NCBI RefSeq assembly: GCF_019679435.2
Contig: NZ_CP139781.1
Coordinates: 2,418,001-2,482,000, forward strand
Source: Actomonas aquatica
GTDB taxonomy: Bacteria > Verrucomicrobiota > Verrucomicrobiia > Opitutales > Opitutaceae
Length of the DNA: 64,000 nucleotides
Direction of reading: 5' to 3'
Shown here: positions 54,301 through 62,012 of the stretch, piece by piece
Position numbering within the stretch: position 1 is the first letter of the stretch
Layout: each line of letters starts with the position of its first letter
The notes under the pieces: generated by a model
What the model saw: only the letters and a program-made list of their open reading frames with translations
What the model was told of the DNA's origin: nothing
The model's database searches: none
Program-made: the position numbers and the translations under genes

Positions 54301-56005
54301 CCTGCGGAACCACATGATGGTCAACCGCAACTACGATGCCCTCGTCTCCGGCGACGGCGCCTGCGCCGGCTGCGGTGAAAAACCCGTCCTCCACTCGCTC
54401 GCCTCGGTGACCGAGGCCTACATGCGCCCGATCTTCCACGCCAAGGCCGACCGCCTCACCGAGAAGTTCGGCAAGCTGAAGCGCGAAGGCACCACCGCCC
54501 TCGAGAAGCTCAAGGCCGAGAACCCGACCTCCTACGCCACCTGGAAACGCATGGTCGCCCATATCGTCATGGGCCTCGGCGGTGACACCGATAAGGACAC
54601 CGACGCTCGCCTCGCCGCCCGCGGTGAGATCTCCGACCAGGAGGCCGTCAACGCCATCTGCGCCGTGATCAAGCAGGAGGCCTTCAACCACAAGATTATG
54701 CAGACCATCGACGGCCGCCTCTCCAACGGCATGTCCGTCATGGCCATGGGTGCCCACACCGGCTGCAACACCGTCTACGGTTCCACGCCGCCCAACAACC
54801 CGCACCCCTACCCGTGGCTCAACTCCCTCTTCCAGGATGGTGCCACCATCACCTGGATGATGGGCGAGACCTTCATCACCGACAACGCTCGCCGTTCCGT
54901 CATTCCGGAGCGTCTCATCGATCACCTCTTCGCCGGCGACGAGCTCGATCAGGCCTCCTACTTCAACTACACCCACTTCACCGACGCCCTGATGACCGAC
55001 CAGGAAATCAAGGAGCTGCCCAAGGTGTGGTGCGTGGGTGGCGACGGTGGCATGGGCGACATCGGCTTCCAAAACGTCTCCAAGGTGATTCTCCAGAATC
55101 GCCCCAACGTGAAGCTGCTCATGCTCGACACTCAGGTGTATTCCAACACCGGTGGTCAAAACTCCGACCACTCGCCCATGACCGGTGGTTTCGACATGAA
55201 TCAGGCCGGTGCCGCCTCCCAAGGTAAGCTCAGCGAGATGAAGAACATCGCCGAGTGTTTCCTCAACGGCCACGGCTCGCCCTTCCTCGCCCAGGTCTCC
55301 ATGGCCGACTCCGCCAAGCTCTACCAGTCGATGATCTCGGCCCTCGAGTATCGCGGTGTCGCCTTCTTCCAGGCCTACACCACCTGCCAACCGGAACACG
55401 GCGTCGCCGACAACATGGCCACCAAGCAGGCCGAACGCGCCCGCGAGTCCCGCTGCTTGCCCGAGTTCGTCTTCGACCCGCGTCTCGGCGAGTCCTACGC
55501 CGAAGCCCTCTCGCTCAAGGGTAACAAGAACCCCGACCGCGACTGGACCACGCTGACCTACTCCGACACCGACGAGAAATACGCCTACACCATCGCCCAT
55601 TGGGCCTGCACCGAGGCGCGTTTCCGCCAGCACATCAAGAAGGCCAGCGCCGACGAGGTGGAGCACATGGAACACCTCGAGGACGTCCTCCTCCGCGTGA
55701 CCCAGCAGGATGTCGTCTACCGACGCTACAACGACCCGGCCTCCCGCGCCTACATCCCCGACTTCGGCGTCTACCTCAAGCTCGACGCCGGCAACGGGAA
55801 GCACGTCTTCATGAAGATGACCCGCCAGATGGTCCTCTTCTGCGTGGAGCGTCGCAAAGCCTGGCGCATGCTCCAGTCCCACGCCGGCATCGTGAACAAG
55901 GACTACCTCGCTCAGAAGGAGCTCCTCGCCAAGGTCGACAAAGGCGAGATCAGCATCGAGGACCTGAAGGCCAAGGGCCGCGCCCTGCTGGAAGTAGAGG
56001 CCTGA
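51356..56005 (+). CDS. nifJ: Pyruvate:ferredoxin (flavodoxin) oxidoreductase, extended form
   Basis: A 1549-residue single-chain PFOR, which turns pyruvate and CoA into acetyl-CoA, CO2 and reduced ferredoxin. Domains in order: pyrimidine-binding domain I (YPITPSTEMGE, then ECEGEHAAQGGAIATS), domain II, the gamma-like domain (RLHSIGGWGMITTGKNLAE), the first 4Fe-4S cluster (CTQCMECITSCP, residue 788 on), the second cluster (CKGCGLCVEECG, residue 920 on) and the thiamine diphosphate domain (GDGACAGCGEKP at about 999; GGDGGMGDIGFQN at about 1228-1240). Most PFORs have about 1170-1200 residues and closely spaced clusters; here about 120 residues separate them. A good terminator follows. Confidence 0.92.
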   Translation: MVASKPKYPGIRITTNGNQLVSSYTEARITDAGIFYPITPSTEMGEMYEFARAKGQLNVWGRPTLAIECEGEHAAQGGAIATSVTGKRVVNFTSGQGIVYGIEQYYHAPGKLSTMVLEVAARALTKHALNVHCGHDDIYAALDTGWIMLFAKDAQQAADQAIILRRVTEQALTPGMNIQDGFLTSHLERTFLKHESELLREYLGSPDDIIECPTEAQKTLFGPTRRRIPKVIDLTNPALIGPVQNQEHYMNGVVARRNNFVEPILGMLEDAYHDWAALTGRNYGLVSEYKNDDAEVTFVTLGSAAENIEAAVDHLRATRGAKVGSVHVNVLRPFPQAAVVNALKGKKSVIILERTDEPLAGDNPLAREVRAALTKAYIHPGFPHRKGLPVIEQHEVPRNFSGCYGMGSRDFRPEHVIGAYEFVAEGRARQDGHTAAQGYTFFNLGVDHPYSVCADETPSLLPDKAVAVRLHSIGGWGMITTGKNLAEIIGDLGTHVAERDNVTDANGNPQEVIHVSANPKYGSEKKGSPTSYFLTAAPERVRVNCDLKHVNVVLCCDPKAFTHINPLEGLVEGGAFIWESSETPEKAWTRIPAKYRQEIIEKQIKVYILPGFDIAKAATNRPDLQLRMQGNSFLGAFFKVSPLLEQFGISEELFRDLVRAQYQKKFGKFGEAVIESNMTVMTAGGERIQLVPYGPIDAPDTSSMRGELLLPTNSDCGGRCGCTPSEEQAEGLPMYKTETFDAEFRAGLGYNQPASPLAAVGVMAAGSGATASKYGARRETPKYFAENCTQCMECITSCPDTALPNTAQDLQTILNTAVDNYVTDAEQRAAIHAAIPDIDGAIREQMLANAKAKEGETVRELVMNIVRSTPSISADAALELDGILNILPLSYLKVPAVFLSKERKEKGAGGIFSIFVSDLCKGCGLCVEECGDHDALRMIEDTEEYNAELLSATEFLRLLPDTDQKYLGLYNDAAPEQSRPAALRNHMMVNRNYDALVSGDGACAGCGEKPVLHSLASVTEAYMRPIFHAKADRLTEKFGKLKREGTTALEKLKAENPTSYATWKRMVAHIVMGLGGDTDKDTDARLAARGEISDQEAVNAICAVIKQEAFNHKIMQTIDGRLSNGMSVMAMGAHTGCNTVYGSTPPNNPHPYPWLNSLFQDGATITWMMGETFITDNARRSVIPERLIDHLFAGDELDQASYFNYTHFTDALMTDQEIKELPKVWCVGGDGGMGDIGFQNVSKVILQNRPNVKLLMLDTQVYSNTGGQNSDHSPMTGGFDMNQAGAASQGKLSEMKNIAECFLNGHGSPFLAQVSMADSAKLYQSMISALEYRGVAFFQAYTTCQPEHGVADNMATKQAERARESRCLPEFVFDPRLGESYAEALSLKGNKNPDRDWTTLTYSDTDEKYAYTIAHWACTEARFRQHIKKASADEVEHMEHLEDVLLRVTQQDVVYRRYNDPASRAYIPDFGVYLKLDAGNGKHVFMKMTRQMVLFCVERRKAWRMLQSHAGIVNKDYLAQKELLAKVDKGEISIEDLKAKGRALLEVEA

Positions 56006-56042
56006 TTTACTGGGGACTATCACTCATTCCCAACCCTCTCGA

Positions 56043-56070
56043 GGCACCGCCACCGGCGGTGCCTTTTTTG
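56043..56070 (+). terminator. Rho-independent terminator of the PFOR gene
   Basis: A perfect 9-base stem (GGCACCGCC with GGCGGTGCC, 3-base loop) is followed by six T, 37 bases after the stop codon. Confidence 0.95.
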
Positions 56071-56170
56071 TATTGCGCTATATAACAATACTTTAGCGCC
56101 TACGTATTCCTCGCTCCCCGCCGTATGCAACCAAGTAGCGCGCTCAATCCGGTTCAGAACTGTGCCGATC

Positions 56171-58165
56171 ATGAGGCCAGCGCTCCAGATGTCATTACCC
56201 TCACCACGTCCGCGATTTAAGCCTCTCGGCCGCCAGCTCCTGCTGTTGGTCACGATACCTCTGTGCTGTGCCCTCATCTTTGGCGCCGTATTTGCCTGGG
56301 AACGTTATCAAAAACTCCTGGCCTTTGAACACTTCGCCGAGGTGATGGCACTCGCCGACGCCATGGCTGAGTTTAATGAGGCCAATAACGCCGAGCTGGC
56401 TCTCACTTGGGCCTACAGCGGCACCGCCGTGGCCGAGAATGGCCAAACCGTAGTCGACCAAGCCAAGGCCGACCATCGCCGCACCGCAGAACAGGTCGAT
56501 ACTCTCTACGCCGAAGTCCAGGCCATCCACGAAGCCCTCGACAACCGCTACCGCGACCCGGCGCTGCACCCGATCATCGAAGACATCGCAGGCTACTATC
56601 AAAACCTGTCGACCCACCGTCAGCACCTCGGCGAAGAGACCAACTACTTCCGTCTGATCGCCCCCTACGTGGAGCTGCGCACCGGCATTCAGCGCGTCTT
56701 TCCCGCTCTGCTGAATGAAACGGATGACAAAGACCTCATCCAGCTCCTCAACGCTTACAACCTCTACACCGACTACCACGCCAGCGTCGTCCAATACGTC
56801 GGCACGCTCATTTGGGCGCACCAAGTCGCCGAACTCCCTCCCGGCGGCTACGCCGGGTATGAGGCCAACATCCTGGCCAGTGAGTTGCTGCTGAAACAAT
56901 TCCGGCTCCTCGCCCCGTCACCCGTGCTCGCCGAGCTCGATACGATCCTGAACCGGCCCGACAACCGATGGGTCGAACAGCAAATCAAGTCCTTCCAGCA
57001 CGCCGAGCGCATGCAGTGGTTCGACTTCCCCTCCGACGCCGCCGTGACCGAACACTTCAAAAGCCGCGCGGAAGGACGCTCCGTCGAACTCGGCACGATT
57101 TTGCACCGGCTACGACAGGAAATCGCCGAGCACACCCAGGAGCACATCGCCTTGCTACGGCGTGAAAGCCTCACCGCCGGCGCCACCACCCTGTTCGCCG
57201 CGCTCATCACCATCGTGATCAGCTTCCGCCTCGCCCACCGCTTGCGCAGCACCCTCAAGGCCATCACCCGCGGCATCACCGAAAGCGCCCATCACGTCTT
57301 CACCACCGCCCGCGACGTGCAACGCTCCAGCGAAAACTTCTCCCGCAGCGCGGCCGACCAAGCCGCCCTCGTCGAAGAGACCAACACCCGTCTCGAACAG
57401 ATTTTGGAGGTCACGACGTCCACCGCCGAGAACGCTCGCTCTGCCACGACCTCGATGCGCTCCACCAACGACGTCATTGATTCCAGCAAAGCGACCGTCG
57501 ACCAGCTCAACGTCGCCATGGACGAGATATCCACCAGCAGCGAGCGCTCGCAGCAGATCATGGAAGCCATCTCCGAAATTGCCTTCCAAACCAACCTGCT
57601 CGCTCTCAACGCCGCCGTCGAAGCCGCCCGCGCTGGCGAGGCCGGAGCCGGCTTTGCGGTCGTCGCCGACGAAGTGCGCAACCTCGCCCACCGCTCCTCC
57701 TCCGCCTCCGCCGATTCCAGCCAGCTCATCGAAAACTCCCGCCGCAACATCCACACCGGGCACGAGTTTGTCGCCGGCACCAATCAGGCCTTCGAAAACG
57801 TCGCCCGTCACGCCCAGGAGGTCATGCGCTTCGTCGCGGCCATCGACAGCGACACCATTCGCCAGGCGCAGGCCCTCGAGCACATCGAAGCCGCCGCCCG
57901 TCAAGTCGACGATACCACGCGTAACAACGCCCAATACGCGACCGAATGCGCCGAGGCTGCCACCGCCCTCAACCGACAGGCCCACACCCTCGAGCGTTAC
58001 GTGCAGGACTTGTCTCAACTCGTCTATGGCACGAGCCACCACCCGTCGCCAGCGGGCTCCTCCCCTGACGTTGCCCCCACGGTCAAGTCGTCTCGCCCCC
58101 GCCCCCCCAGCCGTCCCGCCATGCCCGTAAAGTCTCCTGCCGTCGCCGACGTGACCCTATTTTAA
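56171..58165 (+). CDS. Methyl-accepting chemotaxis protein (tandem copy 1)
   Basis: A 664-residue chemoreceptor. A first membrane helix (about residues 20-40, [20 protein letters not shown]) is followed by a periplasmic helical sensor of about 290 residues with NIT-like character, a second membrane helix (about 335-352, [13 protein letters not shown]), and a cytoplasmic signalling domain with the hairpin tip [21 protein letters not shown] and [14 protein letters not shown]. No clear HAMP domain follows TM2. A proline-rich linker leads to the C-terminal DVTLF. Start codons at 56162 (GTG), 56171 and 56189 are all possible. The next gene is a paralogue starting 28 bases later. Confidence 0.88.
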   Translation: MRPALQMSLPSPRPRFKPLGRQLLLLVTIPLCCALIFGAVFAWERYQKLLAFEHFAEVMALADAMAEFNEANNAELALTWAYSGTAVAENGQTVVDQAKADHRRTAEQVDTLYAEVQAIHEALDNRYRDPALHPIIEDIAGYYQNLSTHRQHLGEETNYFRLIAPYVELRTGIQRVFPALLNETDDKDLIQLLNAYNLYTDYHASVVQYVGTLIWAHQVAELPPGGYAGYEANILASELLLKQFRLLAPSPVLAELDTILNRPDNRWVEQQIKSFQHAERMQWFDFPSDAAVTEHFKSRAEGRSVELGTILHRLRQEIAEHTQEHIALLRRESLTAGATTLFAALITIVISFRLAHRLRSTLKAITRGITESAHHVFTTARDVQRSSENFSRSAADQAALVEETNTRLEQILEVTTSTAENARSATTSMRSTNDVIDSSKATVDQLNVAMDEISTSSERSQQIMEAISEIAFQTNLLALNAAVEAARAGEAGAGFAVVADEVRNLAHRSSSASADSSQLIENSRRNIHTGHEFVAGTNQAFENVARHAQEVMRFVAAIDSDTIRQAQALEHIEAAARQVDDTTRNNAQYATECAEAATALNRQAHTLERYVQDLSQLVYGTSHHPSPAGSSPDVAPTVKSSRPRPPSRPAMPVKSPAVADVTLF

Positions 58166-58193
58166 GGCAGTCTGCCCGGCCACTCACCCCATC

Positions 58194-60179
58194 GTGCCCA
58201 GCCCCTCGACCAAACTCCGCACCGGTGCCCTCAGTCGTCGTCTCCTCGCGATTGTGGCCCTGCCCGCGCTCTGTGCCCTGGGCTTCAGCGGGTTGCAAGT
58301 TTGGCAACACCTGCGGGCCATCCATGAGTTTCGCACGTTCCGCGACGCCGTGACCATCGCGGAGCTGTTCTCTCAGGTAAACGAACAACACGAGATCGCG
58401 GTCGAGTCGCTCTGGGCGTTTACCCCGGAAGCCGTCGAAAACAACGGCGCCATTGTCGTTGCCGCCACCCAGCAACGCTACGAACAGGCCATGGAGGCGA
58501 TGGCTGCCAGCTACGAAAATACCAAACTGCAACTCACCCAAATCGATACCGAGGCCTTCGGCACCACGTTCAATCAGGCCCTCAACGACATCGCCGCGAG
58601 CTACGCCGCGATGGAGGCGAGCCACGCTGATCTGCAGGGCACTTTCCAATACAACGACCTGACCGCTACCCCCGTCCGTTTCCGCGCCGCCCTATCGAGT
58701 GTCTTCCCCGCCATGCTCCACGAAACGAGTGACCGGGACCTCAACCTCCGCCTCGCCGCCTACAACATCTACAGCGAATACTACGCCGCCGTCGTGCGTT
58801 ACTGCGGCACCATCATCTGGGCGCATCAGATCGAGGACATGCCGCCGGGCGGCTACGTCAGCTACGAACGCGACGTCGCCATCGCTGAAGTCCTGCGCCG
58901 TCACTTCCTTCTGGTAGCGTCCCCTTCCATCGCCGACCAGCTGCGTGAAATCCTGGCCACCCCCAACTCCCAATGGATCGAAGCTCAAGTTGCACTCGCC
59001 CTGCACGACGCCAAAGCGGTCTGGCACGACTTCCCCTTCGATCGCGACTACGCCCAACACGAGTTGAAGGAACGGATCGATGAACGAAAGGTTCAGCTCC
59101 ACGAATTGCTGCAAGTCATGCGCGACGACCTGCGCACCTACACCACCACGCGCATCGCCTCTCTCGAACGCGAGCGCAACTTGGCCCTGGGCGTCACCCT
59201 CGCCGCGCTTTTCCTCAGTCTCGTTATCAGCCTGCGCTTCGCCCGCGGCCTCCGCACCGTTCTTGGCCAGATCACTCAGGGCATCACCGAAGGCACCCAG
59301 TCCGTGATCCGCTACGCCCAGGCCGTGCACCAATCGAGTGAGCAGTTCTCCCGCAGCGCCGTCGATCAAGCCGCGCTCGTCGACGAAACCAATCGCCGCC
59401 TCGAACAGATCCTCGACGTCACCACTTCCACCGCCGAAAACGCCCGCTCCGCCACCGCGTCCATGCGCTCGACCCACACCGTCATCGACGAATCGGGCCA
59501 GACCGTTGGCCACCTCACCGAGTCCATGCGGCATATCGCCGCCAACTCCGACCGCACCCAGGAGATCATGGAATCGATCACCGAGATCGCCTTCCAAACC
59601 AATCTGCTCGCCCTCAATGCCGCCGTCGAAGCCGCCCGCGCCGGTGAAGCCGGCGCCGGTTTTGCCGTCGTTGCCGAAGAGGTGCGCTCCCTCGCCCGCC
59701 GCTCCTCCGACGCCTCGGCCAACTCCAGCCAGCTCATCGAAGCTTCCCAAGCCGACGTCACCGAAGGCACCCGCCAGGTCGATCACACCCAACAGGCTTT
59801 TCAACGCATCGCAGCCCACGCCGCCGAGGTGATGAAGTTTGTCGCCGCCATCGACCACGACACCATTCGCCAGGCGCAGGCCCTCGAACACATCGAAGCC
59901 GCCGCTCGCCAAGTCGACGCCACCACCCGCACCAACGCCTCCAACGCCGAGGAATGCTCCGCCGCCGCCGACGCCCTCAATCAGCAAGCCTTGCTGCTCA
60001 ACCGTCACGTCAGGGCTCTCGTCGCCCTCGTCGAAGGCCGTGCCGCACCGTCCCGCGAGACGCCGCCCGCTCGCGCCACCAACAAATCACGGGCGCAGGC
60101 TTCGGGCACCTCCCCTCACCGCTCCACCTCCAAGCCCGCGACCTCCGCCGCAACACCGGCCGACGTCACCCTCTTCTAA
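58194..60179 (+). CDS. Methyl-accepting chemotaxis protein (tandem copy 2)
   Basis: A 661-residue paralogue of the preceding receptor, starting with GTG. It has the same layout: TM1 about 17-35, a sensor with [32 protein letters not shown] (copy 1 has [23 protein letters not shown]), TM2 about 333-348, and signalling hairpin [38 protein letters not shown]. The C-terminal ADVTLF is shared with copy 1 after an otherwise divergent linker. The sensor parts are less alike than the signalling parts, so the two may detect different ligands. The pair is probably transcribed together. Confidence 0.88.
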   Translation: MPSPSTKLRTGALSRRLLAIVALPALCALGFSGLQVWQHLRAIHEFRTFRDAVTIAELFSQVNEQHEIAVESLWAFTPEAVENNGAIVVAATQQRYEQAMEAMAASYENTKLQLTQIDTEAFGTTFNQALNDIAASYAAMEASHADLQGTFQYNDLTATPVRFRAALSSVFPAMLHETSDRDLNLRLAAYNIYSEYYAAVVRYCGTIIWAHQIEDMPPGGYVSYERDVAIAEVLRRHFLLVASPSIADQLREILATPNSQWIEAQVALALHDAKAVWHDFPFDRDYAQHELKERIDERKVQLHELLQVMRDDLRTYTTTRIASLERERNLALGVTLAALFLSLVISLRFARGLRTVLGQITQGITEGTQSVIRYAQAVHQSSEQFSRSAVDQAALVDETNRRLEQILDVTTSTAENARSATASMRSTHTVIDESGQTVGHLTESMRHIAANSDRTQEIMESITEIAFQTNLLALNAAVEAARAGEAGAGFAVVAEEVRSLARRSSDASANSSQLIEASQADVTEGTRQVDHTQQAFQRIAAHAAEVMKFVAAIDHDTIRQAQALEHIEAAARQVDATTRTNASNAEECSAAADALNQQALLLNRHVRALVALVEGRAAPSRETPPARATNKSRAQASGTSPHRSTSKPATSAATPADVTLF

Positions 60180-60308
60180 GAAGGCGTTCTACCGCCGAGG
60201 CCTTGCCGCCTCCCGCGCACCGTCGCGAACATCGCGACAGGATAGCGTTGTCGAAATCCCATCGGACCGCACGAATAGCCGGCGCCGCCGCCGTCCTTTT
60301 GCCGTCCG

Positions 60309-60545
60309 ATGCCCGCGCTTGAGTTCACCCTTCACTTCTCCTCCGACGAGGTCCTTCGCTACTACCGCGGGCAATCCCGCCAGGTGATCGCCTACCTCGA
60401 CGATGGCCGCTCGGTGCAGTTCCCCGCCTCCGCCTTGCAAAAGGTCGTGACCGAAAACGGCGTGCACGGCCGCTTTCGCCTGCTCTTCGACGAACACCAC
60501 AAATTTGTGGGCCTGCAACGCCTCCCCGCGTCATTCTCCGCCTGA
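60309..60545 (+). CDS. DUF2835 family protein
   Basis: A 78-residue protein with the DUF2835 pattern: FSSDEVLRYYRGQSRQVIAYLDDGRSVQFPASALQKVVTENGVHGRFRLLFDEHHKF. It is a short beta-rich protein of unknown function, found mainly in gammaproteobacteria and some other Gram-negatives. It lies 129 bases after the second chemoreceptor and 33 before the YfcC-like carrier, with which it may be co-transcribed. Confidence 0.75.
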   Translation: MPALEFTLHFSSDEVLRYYRGQSRQVIAYLDDGRSVQFPASALQKVVTENGVHGRFRLLFDEHHKFVGLQRLPASFSA

Positions 60546-60578
60546 CTCGCTCCGCCCTTCGCCTACGACTCCCAGCTT

Positions 60579-61979
60579 ATGAAGCTCCGCGCGCCCAACG
60601 CCTTCGTTCTCATCGTCGCCATCATGGTCACCATGATGATCGCCACTTGGATCATCCCCGGCGGTCACTACGCCCGCGAAGTCCGGGAGTTTGAAGGTTA
60701 CGGCAGCAAAGAGATCGTGCTGCCCGATCAGTTTGAGGTCGTCGACTCCGTGCCGCAGACGCCTTTCGACCTGCTGCTCGCGCCCATGAAGGGCGCCGAG
60801 GAGGCCGCCGAGACGCTCGCCTTCGTGCTGCTCATCGGCGGCGCCTTTGGGGTCCTCATGCAGACCGGCGCACTCATGGCCGGACTCAAATGGCTCACCC
60901 TGCGCGCTCAGGGCGCCGGGCGCTTCATCGTCATTCCGGTGCTCATGTTCGCCTTCAGTTTCGCCGGCGTGCTCTTCGGTATGGCCGAGGAGTGTCTCGT
61001 TTTCGTGCTGCTCACCGTGCCGCTCGCCATCTCCTTGGGCTTCGACGCCACCACCGGCGTGGCCATCCCCTTCATCGGCTCCCAGGCCGGTTTCGCCACC
61101 GCCTTCGTCAACCCCTTCTCCTTTGGCATCGCCAAGCAGATCGCCGAGCAACCCACCGATGTCGGCTACGGCTACCGCGTGTTCTGCTGGCTGCTCATCA
61201 CCAGCGTCTGCATCGCCATCGTCATGCTGCATGCCCGCCGGGTCGCCCGCGACCCCAGCAAGAGTCTCACACCTGAGTCCGATGCCAACTGGCGCCAGCG
61301 TCTCGCCGCCGAATCCGGCGACAAGCCCGACTCCGCCGCGGTCATCTCTACCTCTCAGGTCGTCACGCTCGCCGCCTTCGGGCTCATGATGATCGTGCTC
61401 GGTTACGGCTCCATCCAGCTCGGTTGGTATGTCATGGAAATCGCCGGCCTCTTCCTCGCCATGGCACTGTTCTGCGGCCTCACCGCCCGCATGTCGTTCA
61501 ACCAGATTGCCGACTCCTTCATGACCGGCGCTCAGCAACTCTGCTCCACGGCCGTGTTGGTCGCCTTCTCCCGCGCCATCGTCGTGCTCGCCGAGGACGC
61601 CAACATCATCGACACCATCCTGCACAGCGTCGCCTCGCGCATCGATCATCTCGGTCCCGACCTCGGCGTGTTTGTGATGTATAGTTTCCAGAGCTGCCTC
61701 AACTTTCTGATTCCCAGCGGCAGCGGTCAGGCCGCGCTCACCATGCCGATCATGACGCCGCTCTCCGACCTGCTCGGCATCCACCGGGAGAGCGCCATCC
61801 TCGCGTTCCAGTTTGGCGACGGCTTCACCAACATGATCATCCCCACCAGCGTCATTCTGGTCGGTGTGCTTTCCAGCGCCGGCATCGGCTACGGCACCTG
61901 GTTCCGCTGGTGGGCCAAGTGGCAACTCCTCCTCTTCGTCCTCGGCGCCCTCCTCCTCGCCGCCGCGCCGTGGAACTGA
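60579..61979 (+). CDS. YfcC-family (DcuC/ArcD-like) integral membrane carrier
   Basis: A 466-residue polytopic membrane protein with about twelve hydrophobic segments. It begins MKLRAPNAFVLIVAIMVTMMIATWIIPGGHY, the typical YfcC/C4-dicarboxylate anaerobic carrier start, and has GGAFGVLMQTGAL, GMAEECLVFVLLTVPLA, GSQAGFATAFVNPFSFGIA and SGSGQAALTMPIMTPLSDLLG with a pseudo-repeated discontinuous-helix pattern. Members are predicted basic amino-acid or dicarboxylate transporters; the substrate cannot be told here. It faces a TonB-dependent receptor gene 33 bases away. Confidence 0.8.
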   Translation: MKLRAPNAFVLIVAIMVTMMIATWIIPGGHYAREVREFEGYGSKEIVLPDQFEVVDSVPQTPFDLLLAPMKGAEEAAETLAFVLLIGGAFGVLMQTGALMAGLKWLTLRAQGAGRFIVIPVLMFAFSFAGVLFGMAEECLVFVLLTVPLAISLGFDATTGVAIPFIGSQAGFATAFVNPFSFGIAKQIAEQPTDVGYGYRVFCWLLITSVCIAIVMLHARRVARDPSKSLTPESDANWRQRLAAESGDKPDSAAVISTSQVVTLAAFGLMMIVLGYGSIQLGWYVMEIAGLFLAMALFCGLTARMSFNQIADSFMTGAQQLCSTAVLVAFSRAIVVLAEDANIIDTILHSVASRIDHLGPDLGVFVMYSFQSCLNFLIPSGSGQAALTMPIMTPLSDLLGIHRESAILAFQFGDGFTNMIIPTSVILVGVLSSAGIGYGTWFRWWAKWQLLLFVLGALLLAAAPWN

Positions 61980-62012
61980 ATTTCCGCCAGTAAAATCTCG
62001 TCCTGCTGCCGC

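Noticed and set aside
53093-56023. 976-codon open frame on the minus strand across the PFOR gene
   Set aside because: Antisense to a gene with clear motifs. The translation is a Val/Gly/Glu/Leu-rich low-complexity string typical of mirrored codon bias.
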